Assembly (NCBI GenBank): GCA_964636485.1
Contig: CAZWSO010000184.1
Span: forward strand, 1-5,197
Length of the DNA: 5,197 nucleotides
From: CAYXRS01 sp964636485
GTDB taxonomy: Bacteria > Gemmatimonadota > Gemmatimonadetes > Gemmatimonadales > Gemmatimonadaceae
Reading direction: 5' to 3'
Shown: positions 1 through 4,325 of the stretch, piece after piece
How positions within the stretch are numbered: the first letter of the stretch is position 1
Layout of the letters: each line of letters opens with the position of its first letter
The notes under the pieces: model-generated
Databases searched by the model: none
Seen by the model: the letters and a program-made list of their open reading frames with translations, nothing else
Told to the model about the DNA's origin: nothing
Position numbers and translations under genes: made by a program

Positions 1-715
1 CGTCGAAGATCAGCAGCGCGCCCGTTTCATCGGCGAGCGCGCGCAACCCCTCGAGGAAGCCCGGGGCCGGCTCGATGAAGCCGGCGTTGCCGACGAGCGG
101 CTCCACGATGATGGCCGCCAGCTCCGCTTCTCGCTCGCGTGTCACGGTACGGGCGCCGTCGAGATCGTTGAATGGTGCCACGAGCGTGAGGGCCGCCAGC
201 GTCTCCGGCACGCCGGGAGAATCCGGCAGTCCGAGCGTCGCCACCCCCGATCCAGCGCGCACGAGGAAGCCGTCGGCGTGCCCGTGATAGCAGCCATCGA
301 ACTTGAGGATCGCCTGACGGCCGGTGAATGCGCGCGCCAGGCGCACGGCGCTCATGGTTGCCTCGGTGCCGCTCGATACGAATCGGAGCATCTCGAGGTG
401 CGGCATACGCTCGTTAATGAGCTCGGCCAGGAGCACCTCGGCTTCTGTCGTGATGCCGAAGGTGGTACCGCGTCGCATCGCCTCATCCAGTGCCGCCAGC
501 ACCACTGGTGGCGCATGGCCGAGCACGAGCGGTCCCCAGGAAAGTACGAAATCGATGTATTCGTTGCCGTCCACGTCCCGGATGCGCGCACCCGCTCCGC
601 TCTCGACTACGAACGGCTCCCCGCCAACGCCGCCAAATGCGCGTACCGGCGAGCTGACACCGCCGGGTGTGACAGCGCGCGCACGCTTCATGATCGCTGC
701 GGAGCGCTCGCTCAC
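1..715 (-). CDS. hemL: Glutamate-1-semialdehyde 2,1-aminomutase, 5' part (runs off window)
   Basis: This PLP-dependent cytosolic enzyme converts glutamate-1-semialdehyde to 5-aminolevulinate, the last step of the C5 route into haem and other tetrapyrroles. The window holds 238 codons plus one base, about 56% of the usual length of roughly 425 residues. Visible family landmarks are PGGVSSPVRAF at residues 17-27, SSGTEATMSAVRLAR at 114-128 (phosphate-binding region), GCYHGHADGF at 141-150, AGSGVATLGLPDSPGVP at 154-170, VEPLVGNAGF at 204-213, and LLIFD at 234-238, which leads into the expected FDEV motif. The catalytic lysine lies beyond the window edge. I chose the GTG start at 715 because it gives the normal N-terminal length before PGGV; an in-frame ATG at 691 would shorten it by eight residues. 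The start overlaps the rimO stop in GTGA, and GGAAG sits nine bases upstream, so coupled translation is likely. No frameshift is seen. Family identification is near certain; completeness cannot be judged. Confidence 0.97.
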   Translation of the reverse strand, partial: MSERSAAIMKRARAVTPGGVSSPVRAFGGVGGEPFVVESGAGARIRDVDGNEYIDFVLSWGPLVLGHAPPVVLAALDEAMRRGTTFGITTEAEVLLAELINERMPHLEMLRFVSSGTEATMSAVRLARAFTGRQAILKFDGCYHGHADGFLVRAGSGVATLGLPDSPGVPETLAALTLVAPFNDLDGARTVTREREAELAAIIVEPLVGNAGFIEPAPGFLEGLRALADETGALLIFD

Positions 716-2106
716 CGGCCGTAGCTTCCGCTGCCGATGCCGGCGAGAGGGAGGGCGCGCAAACGCGCGTGAACGGGGACGACCCTGCCGCCGCGCAGCA
801 CGCGAACCAGCGATGCCTCGAAGTCCACGTCGTCAACAACAGCGGCGAGTTGGACCTCGGCCAGCGTGCCAGGCTCGAGCTCCGCATTCAGCCAGGTCAC
901 GCCATCGACTTCGTCCGCCTGCCATATGCAGCGCGCCTGCGTCACCGTTCCTTCAAGCGGGTCGCCGGGTCGGTCCACGACTGCCTGGACGGTGCGGCCA
1001 AGGTGGCGCTCGTAACGTTCCGCGCTGATCCCCCGCTGGAGCTCCGTGAGTCGCTCGAGGCGATCCCGTTTGACCAGTTCCGAGACATCGTCCTCCATGG
1101 TGGCAGCGCGGGTGCCCTCCTGCATGGAGTAGGTGAAGGCTCCGACACGCTCGAAGCGAACTTCCTCCAGGAAGTCCAGCAGCTCCGCGAAGTCCCCATC
1201 CGTCTCGCCCGGGAAGCCGACGATACACGTGGTGCGGATGGCCACGTCCGGCACGATGGCGCGCATGTGCGCCACGCGCTCACGGATGGTGCGCTTGCGT
1301 TCCGGCCGGCGCATCCGCTCCAGCATCCGGTCGGACGCGTGCTGAATGGGCATATCGAGGTACGGCAGGATGCGCGGCTCGCGCGCCATTAGCTCCAGCA
1401 GCCGCGGCGTTATGCCGAAGGAGTACAGGTATAACATACGATACCAGGGGACGTCGGTGTCCGCCGTCAGCGCCGCCAGCAGATCGGGGAGGCCCGTACC
1501 GTTGCGGAGGTCGCGCCCCCAGTGGGCAAGGTCCTGTGCGACGACGTTAATCTCACGAGCACCCTGCAGCTCGAGAAGCTGCGCCTCCCGCACCACCTCG
1601 GAGAGAGAGAAGCTTCGATGCCTGCCACGCATGAGCGGGATGGCGCAGAATGCGCACCCGTGATCGCACCCCTCGCTGATCTTGAGGTAGCGCACATGCG
1701 GCAGCTCGCCGGTGTAGACGCGTACGCCCGGATGCTCAGCAAGCGACCCGCCGATCATCCCACGCGCCGTGAGCTCCGGAACCAGCCGGTCCATCTCGGA
1801 GGCGCCAAGGAAGAGATCGACCTCCGGCAACTCGGCGGCCAGTTCGTCCTTGTGCCGCTCGACCATGCAACCGACCACGACCAGGGCCCGGCAGACGCCA
1901 TTGACCTTGAGGCGCCCCGCGTCGACGATGGCGTCGATCGATTCCTGCTTGGCGGCATCGATGAAGCCGCAAGTGTTAATGATGATCAGGTCGGCATCGT
2001 CCTGACGGTCGCACTGCTCGGCACCGTAGTCGACCAGGTGCGCGAGGTATCGCTCGCTGTCGACCGTGTTCTTGTCGCAGCCCAGAGTCACAAAGCCGAC
2101 TTTCAC
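712..2106 (-). CDS. rimO: Ribosomal protein S12 methylthiotransferase RimO
   Basis: RimO is a radical-SAM, two-cluster Fe-S enzyme that adds a methylthio group to a conserved aspartate of ribosomal protein S12. With the GTG start at 2106 it has 464 residues. The N-terminal UPF0004/MTTase domain starts with VGFVTLGCDKN and carries the cluster cysteines C10, C46 (NTCGFID) and C80 (VVGCM). The radical-SAM motif is EGCDHGCAFC, with C147, C151 and C154. Further landmarks are VAQDLAHWGRDL at 189-200, DMPIQHAS at 251-258 and IVGFPGETDGDF at 295-306. A TRAM domain covers about 370-437. The LGCDKN and NTCGFID signatures point to RimO rather than MiaB. An upstream in-frame GTG at 2166 would add 20 arginine- and proline-rich residues with no family counterpart and would overlap a promoter-like site, so I prefer 2106, although neither has a clear Shine-Dalgarno. 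About 31 residues follow the point where E. coli RimO ends. The stop overlaps the hemL start. Confidence 0.96.
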   Translation of the reverse strand: MKVGFVTLGCDKNTVDSERYLAHLVDYGAEQCDRQDDADLIIINTCGFIDAAKQESIDAIVDAGRLKVNGVCRALVVVGCMVERHKDELAAELPEVDLFLGASEMDRLVPELTARGMIGGSLAEHPGVRVYTGELPHVRYLKISEGCDHGCAFCAIPLMRGRHRSFSLSEVVREAQLLELQGAREINVVAQDLAHWGRDLRNGTGLPDLLAALTADTDVPWYRMLYLYSFGITPRLLELMAREPRILPYLDMPIQHASDRMLERMRRPERKRTIRERVAHMRAIVPDVAIRTTCIVGFPGETDGDFAELLDFLEEVRFERVGAFTYSMQEGTRAATMEDDVSELVKRDRLERLTELQRGISAERYERHLGRTVQAVVDRPGDPLEGTVTQARCIWQADEVDGVTWLNAELEPGTLAEVQLAAVVDDVDFEASLVRVLRGGRVVPVHARLRALPLAGIGSGSYGR

Positions 2107-2135
2107 GAGAGCGCGCCGGACAGGGGGAGGTACAT
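2103..2135 (-). other. Possible 10-residue leader ORF whose stop overlaps the rimO start
   Basis: An ATG at 2135 opens a ten-codon frame (MYLPLSGALS) that ends in TGA at 2105-2103. That stop overlaps the chosen rimO GTG (2106-2104) as GTGA. It lies seven bases after a promoter-like -10 element, so it might be read from a leaderless or near-leaderless transcript and feed ribosomes into rimO, which has no clear Shine-Dalgarno of its own. An ORF this short can arise by chance. There is no composition evidence for coding, and it may have no function. Confidence 0.2.
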
Positions 2136-2228
2136 CTCTGAAAGGTAGCCGCGGCGCGCACCGCACTCAACGGAAGTATGTCATGCCCTGAGCACGAGCA
2201 TGAGGGGACAGCGGCAGCGCTTGACGCC
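2107..2228. other. Gap between the putative lipoprotein gene and rimO
   Basis: These 122 bases hold the candidate rimO promoter and mini-ORF described separately. They also hold an inverted repeat, TCATGC (2181-2186) with GCATGA (2198-2203), separated by 11 bases. The repeat lies after the lipoprotein stop and before the promoter, where a weak terminator would be expected, but it has only six pairs and no T-run. Nothing else is recognisable. Confidence 0.25.
2142..2170 (-). promoter_or_regulatory. Candidate sigma70-type promoter for rimO-hemL
   Basis: On the minus strand, TTGAGT (2170-2165; four of six match TTGACA) is followed after exactly 17 bases by TACCTT (2147-2142; three of six match TATAAT). 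Initiation would fall around 2136-2134, giving a leader of about 30 bases to the rimO GTG at 2106. The spacer is very GC-rich. The -10 match is weak and promoter consensus in this lineage is uncertain, so the call is tentative. Confidence 0.3.
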
Positions 2229-2441
2229 TCAGTAGCTCCGCGCGAGGGAGTCCAGCCGCGCGTTGCGGGCGGCGGCGGAGTCGGAAGCGCCGAGGGCACG
2301 CTCTATACCGCGCGCTCCAGGCAAACCAGACGCAGCGATGGCACTGTCTCGCTGCCGCTGCGTGAGCGGCTCGCCCGCTGGAGCGTGTTCGCCGCCGCAC
2401 GCAACCGGCAGCAGCAGCACGAGCAAGATCAGCAGACGCAC
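2229..2441 (-). CDS. Small putative lipoprotein, 70 residues, function unknown
   Basis: I do not recognise a characterised family. The protein opens with a compact signal sequence: one basic residue (R2), a run of Leu, Ile and Val at 3-11, then LPVAC at 11-15 followed by GG. This resembles a type II lipobox with C15 as the lipidated cysteine, although the -3 position is proline rather than the usual leucine. The mature part of about 56 residues is polar and alanine-rich (LTQRQRDSAIAASGLPGARG, then ERALGASDSAAARNARLDSL) and is probably helical, with no cysteine beyond the lipobox. It starts at GTG 2441, 23 bases after the stop of the 60-residue gene upstream, so the two probably share a transcript. 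No Shine-Dalgarno is evident in the gap. An envelope location is inferred from the signal only. It could also be the remnant of a longer gene, but no continuation is visible in other frames. Confidence 0.6.
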   Translation of the reverse strand: MRLLILLVLLLPVACGGEHAPAGEPLTQRQRDSAIAASGLPGARGIERALGASDSAAARNARLDSLARSY

Positions 2442-2464
2442 CGTCAGAGCCGCGCGGCGGTCGC

Positions 2465-2647
2465 TCAGAACTCGCGCCGCTTCATCTCGCGGAAGATCTC
2501 CAGAGCCTCGGCATCGAGCTCCTCCGCCGGCCGGGTGGCTTCGAGCGTCGAATCATAGAGCTTACGGCGCTGTACCTCCTTCTTCGACTCGGACTGCGCC
2601 TTCGCGGCGTTCCTGCGGGCGAGGGCGAGGAGCTGCTTGTCGTTCAT
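2465..2647 (-). CDS. Small charged helical protein, 60 residues, function unknown
   Basis: No family is recognised. The sequence is dominated by Lys, Arg, Glu and Ala. The N-terminal half is basic and helix-like (LLALARRNAAKAQSESKKEV, residues 6-25) and the C-terminal half is more acidic (EELDAEALEIFREM, 42-55), ending in KRREF. There is no signal peptide, membrane segment, cysteine or metal motif, so it is probably cytosolic. The ATG at 2647 is the best start: GAGGAA lies just upstream with about three bases of spacing, the clearest Shine-Dalgarno in the window, and the in-frame upstream sequence reaches a stop without another ATG, GTG or TTG. The putative lipoprotein gene follows after 23 bases. 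Gene reality rests on the ribosome binding site and the charged, non-repetitive composition. The function is open. Confidence 0.6.
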   Translation of the reverse strand: MNDKQLLALARRNAAKAQSESKKEVQRRKLYDSTLEATRPAEELDAEALEIFREMKRREF

Positions 2648-2802
2648 CGGTTCCTCGATGGGGATGTTCCAGGCATAGAAGGCGCTCGGCCAGGGAGCTA
2701 GGCTCCCCGATTTGAGACGAATGAAAGGTAATCAGGGTACAGGCCTTGGGGGGTAGCCATGGCCTGGAGGCAGGGAACGACCGCAGGGAGCTCTGGCCTC
2801 CT
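2648..2802. other. Intergenic gap between yajQ and the 60-residue gene, several inverted repeats
   Basis: This 155-bp gap has three inverted repeats. GGGAGC-TAG-GCTCCC (2693-2707) is a perfect six-pair stem with a three-base loop. CAGGCC (2740-2745) pairs with GGCCTG (2761-2766). GGAGGC near 2766-2771 pairs with GCCTCC near 2796-2801, immediately after the yajQ stop. None is followed by a T-run on the minus strand, so none is a textbook intrinsic terminator. The hairpin nearest yajQ could still stabilise its 3' end, and the one at 2693-2707 would lie in the leader of the small-protein transcript. No convincing promoter or further ORF was found. Confidence 0.35.
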
Positions 2803-3303
2803 TCACCGATAGTTTCCGAACTCCAGCTCGACCCCGAAGTCCTCCGCCCGCAGAAGCTGTATCACCTCCTGCAAATCGTCTTTGGAGGCCGAAACGACCC
2901 GAACATGGTCACCCTGAATGGAGGCCTGCACCTTCTTGAGCTTGGCAGTCTTGATGGACGCGACAACCTTTTTGGCGGTGTCGCCGTCGAGCGACATCTT
3001 GAGCTTGATCTCGCGGCGGACGGTGTCCCCGCCGGCCGGCTTGACCTCGCCGATGTCCAGATTCTTCACAGGCACCCGTCGCTTGATCAGCTTCGACTGG
3101 AGCACATCGAACAGCGCACGCATGCGGAAGTCATCATCGGCGGTGAGGACGAGGAGGTTCTCGGCGCGCTTGAACTCGATGGCGACCTTTGTGCCCTTGA
3201 AATCGTAACGCTGGGCGATCTCTTTCTGCGTCTGATTGACGGCGTTATCGACCTCCTGGAGATCCACGCCCGTGGTGACGTCGAAGGAGCTTTGGCTGGC
3301 CAT
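2803..3303 (-). CDS. yajQ: YajQ/UPF0234 family nucleotide-binding protein
   Basis: This is a complete 166-residue member of the YajQ family (E. coli YajQ has 163 residues). These cytosolic proteins have two ferredoxin-like domains that bind nucleotides, and some homologues, such as the Xanthomonas one, act as c-di-GMP effectors that bind a transcription factor. Whether this copy binds c-di-GMP cannot be told from sequence alone. Landmarks are SFDV at 6-9, DLQEVDNAV at 14-22, RYDFKGT at 32-38, KLIKR at 71-75, the central KLKKVQASIQGDHVRV at 121-136, SKDDLQEVI at 140-148, and a short C-terminal EFGNYR where the family normally reads FxNFR or similar. The ATG at 3303 gives the expected length, but no good Shine-Dalgarno precedes it; an AGGA lies about 17 bases upstream. 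The gene is divergent from the membrane protein gene and probably has its own promoter at 3370-3397. The codons look like those of its neighbours. Confidence 0.95.
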   Translation of the reverse strand: MASQSSFDVTTGVDLQEVDNAVNQTQKEIAQRYDFKGTKVAIEFKRAENLLVLTADDDFRMRALFDVLQSKLIKRRVPVKNLDIGEVKPAGGDTVRREIKLKMSLDGDTAKKVVASIKTAKLKKVQASIQGDHVRVVSASKDDLQEVIQLLRAEDFGVELEFGNYR

Positions 3304-3332
3304 GGGATCTGGGTTTGGGTTCCTGGTTCGGG
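3304..3332 (+). other. G-tract cluster next to the yajQ start (possible G-quadruplex)
   Basis: Four GGG runs lie on the plus strand at 3304-3306, 3311-3313, 3317-3319 and 3330-3332, with loops of 4, 3 and 10 bases. The last loop is longer than the usual limit. The runs sit immediately upstream of the yajQ ATG, on its template strand, and have a loose GGGTTT/GGGTTC repeat look. The yajQ leader RNA would be C-rich here. Folding is not established. Confidence 0.3.
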
Positions 3333-3369
3333 ATTGCCGTCGCCGGAAGGCGCAGGAGATTCTCCGGTA

Positions 3370-3397
3370 AAGTTACGCGAAGTGGCTGGCGTGTGAA
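3370..3397 (-). promoter_or_regulatory. Candidate promoter for yajQ
   Basis: On the minus strand TTCACA (3397-3392; five of six match TTGACA) is followed after 16 bases by TAACTT (3375-3370; three of six match TATAAT, in a locally AT-rich stretch). Initiation near 3363 would give a leader of roughly 60 bases. The location in the divergent gap is right for yajQ. The -10 is weak, so confidence is moderate to low. Confidence 0.35.
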
Positions 3398-3428
3398 GGG
3401 TCCTGAACGGGCATACACGCCGCGCACC

Positions 3429-3515
3429 ATGAAGACAAAGGTTGTATACTTCGCGCCGGGAAATCGGAGCCTCGTTGACGCTCCCAAACGGCATCACCTC
3501 CATCTGGAACAATGA
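3429..3515 (+). other. Possible 28-residue ORF overlapping the YqaA-like start by ATGA
   Basis: An ATG at 3429 opens a 28-codon frame (MKTKVVYFAPGNRS..., ending HLHLEQ) whose TGA at 3513-3515 overlaps the downstream ATG at 3512-3514. Such an overlap could couple translation to the membrane protein gene, whose own ribosome site is weak. Against it, the ORF has no Shine-Dalgarno, and the candidate -10 element at 3445-3450 would lie inside it. Probably a chance ORF; listed because of the stop-start overlap. Confidence 0.15.
3443..3450 (+). promoter_or_regulatory. Possible -10 element for the YqaA-like gene
   Basis: TGTATACT contains TATACT (3445-3450; five of six match TATAAT), about 60 bases before the ATG at 3512. 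No acceptable -35 is found 16-18 bases upstream. A TTGACG occurs further down at 3475-3480 but has no matching -10. The GTATAC core is palindromic, so it could also be read towards yajQ. This is a weak call. Confidence 0.22.
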
Positions 3516-4147
3516 GCAACGACACGACGGCGGAGGCGCGTCGCGCCACCGTTCTGAGCGGCGGACCCATTCGCCGCCTGTACGACTGGGTACTCGGCTG
3601 GGCCGACCGGCCAGGAGGGTCCATTGCCCTCTTCGTGCTGTCGTTCACGGAATCGTTTTTCTTTCCCATCCCGCCAGATGTCCTGCTCATGGCGCTTGCG
3701 CTCGGGAAGCCGCGTCGGGCGCTGATGTTCGCCGGGATATGCACGCTCGGTTCGGTGGCGGGCGGCATTGGCGGCTACATGATCGGAGCGCTTCTTTTCG
3801 AGCAGATTGGCCGCCCGGTTCTCGAGTTCTACAACGCGATGGGGGCCTTTGACGAGGTCGGACGTCTGTACTCGGAGAACCTAGTCCTGGCGCTGGGGAG
3901 CGCCGGTTTCACGCCCATTCCGTACAAGGTCTTCACGATCGCGTCGGGTGCGTTTGCCGTACCCCTGCTGGCGTTCGTCGTGATCAGTGCGGCAAGCCGT
4001 GGCCTCCGCTTCTTCCTCGTGGCCGGAATGATCTACTTCTTCGGGCCCAGGGTGAAGAACTTCATCGATCGTTACTTCAACCTGCTGACCATTCTCTTCA
4101 TGGTGCTGCTCGTCGGCGGGTTCCTGGTCGTCACGTATCTGCTGTAA
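3512..4147 (+). CDS. YqaA-like DedA/VTT-superfamily inner membrane protein
   Basis: This is a 211-residue polytopic membrane protein of the YqaA branch (COG1238 type) of the DedA/SNARE-associated (VTT) superfamily. Superfamily members work in lipid flipping or carrier recycling and membrane homeostasis; the exact substrate of YqaA proteins is not settled. After a cytosolic N-terminus of about 35 residues come a hydrophobic segment near 37-64 containing FTESFFFPIPPD (45-56), a second near 69-96 (glycine-rich GSVAGGIGGY), the loop containing FTPIPYKVFTIASG (133-146), hydrophobic stretches near 146-160 and 166-178 flanking SRGLRFF (162-168), and a final helix near 191-210. E47, D56, R163 and R166 occupy positions like the acidic and arginine residues important in DedA proteins (inference). 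The ATG at 3512 has only a weak GGAA just upstream, and it overlaps the stop of a 28-codon ORF. The gene is divergent from yajQ and convergent with the sigma factor gene, so it is probably monocistronic. The family is clear; the specific function is not. Confidence 0.9.
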   Translation: MSNDTTAEARRATVLSGGPIRRLYDWVLGWADRPGGSIALFVLSFTESFFFPIPPDVLLMALALGKPRRALMFAGICTLGSVAGGIGGYMIGALLFEQIGRPVLEFYNAMGAFDEVGRLYSENLVLALGSAGFTPIPYKVFTIASGAFAVPLLAFVVISAASRGLRFFLVAGMIYFFGPRVKNFIDRYFNLLTILFMVLLVGGFLVVTYLL

Positions 4148-4176
4148 GTCAGCTGGACCACCAGCAGCCTGCAAAT

Positions 4177-4213
4177 GCGGCCCACCGGCTCATGAGCCGG
4201 TGGTATGGGCCGC
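4177..4213. terminator. Nested palindrome between convergent genes, candidate bidirectional terminator
   Basis: A perfect 22-base palindrome at 4182-4203 (half-site core ACCGGCTC, centre AT) sits inside an outer inverted repeat, GCGGCCC (4177-4183) with GGGCCGC (4207-4213). The combined stem has about 15 pairs with a five-base bulge GGTAT on one side. It starts 30 bases after the YqaA-like stop and lies about 110 bases past the sigma factor stop, the expected place for a shared terminator of converging transcripts. There is no proper T-run after it (minus side ATTTGC, plus side GAGTTCC), so termination could be Rho-assisted or the structure could be a protein-binding palindrome. A smaller stem, GCTGG-ACCA-CCAGC (4152-4165), precedes it. 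Confidence 0.55.
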
Positions 4214-4229
4214 GAGTTCCCGCTTCCAC

Positions 4230-4263
4230 GGGGTTGGCTGGGGGACGGGCAATGACTGGGGGG
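4230..4263 (+). other. G-run cluster in the convergent gap (possible G-quadruplex)
   Basis: Four G-runs lie on the plus strand: 4230-4233 (4 G), 4240-4244 (5 G), 4247-4249 (3 G) and 4258-4263 (6 G), with loops of 6, 2 and 8 bases. Read-through RNA from the YqaA-like gene would carry the G-rich strand. The rest of the gap to 4325 has weak GC-rich inverted repeats (for example GCCGG 4288-4292 with CCGGC 4301-4305) and no gene that I can support. Confidence 0.35.
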
Positions 4264-4287
4264 AGGACCGACCGAAAGGCGATGAGG

Positions 4288-4305
4288 GCCGGAAACGAGC
4301 CCGGC
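4288..4305 (-). terminator. Weak hairpin downstream of the sigma factor gene
   Basis: GCCGG (4288-4292) and CCGGC (4301-4305) form a five-pair GC stem with an eight-base loop, beginning about 20 bases past the sigma factor stop. No T-run follows on the minus strand. It could protect the 3' end or help termination. In a GC-rich gap such short stems are common, so support is weak. Confidence 0.2.
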
Positions 4306-4325
4306 GCCAGGGACAACGCGCCTCC

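Noticed and set aside
689..691. ATG at 691 as the hemL start
   Set aside because: It would remove eight residues normally present before the PGGV motif. The GTG at 715 gives the family-typical N-terminus and a coupled start.
1522..2148. Long plus-strand ORF of 208 codons opposite rimO
   Set aside because: It is antisense to a strongly conserved RimO coding sequence. In GC-rich DNA such open antisense frames are expected, and its translation matches no family.
2107..2166. Upstream GTG at 2166 as the rimO start, giving 484 residues
   Set aside because: The 20 extra residues have no counterpart at the RimO N-terminus, no ribosome site precedes the GTG, and the extension overlaps the promoter-like site. 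It remains possible but less likely.
2408..2419. GCA trinucleotide run resembling a microsatellite
   Set aside because: It encodes consecutive leucines in the lipoprotein signal sequence on the minus strand and is explained by that coding need.
2746..3396. Plus-strand ORF of 216 codons opposite yajQ
   Set aside because: YajQ family motifs in the minus frame are unambiguous. The plus frame is an antisense by-product.
3475..3480. TTGACG as a -35 element for the YqaA-like gene
   Set aside because: No -10-like hexamer is found 16-18 bases downstream, and the start codon would follow too closely.
4278..4300. GATGAG...GGAAAC spacing resembling a hammerhead ribozyme core in the convergent gap
   Set aside because: The essential CTGATGA is not intact (the T is missing), and there is no room for stem II between the two core parts. 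No flanking stems I or III are visible.
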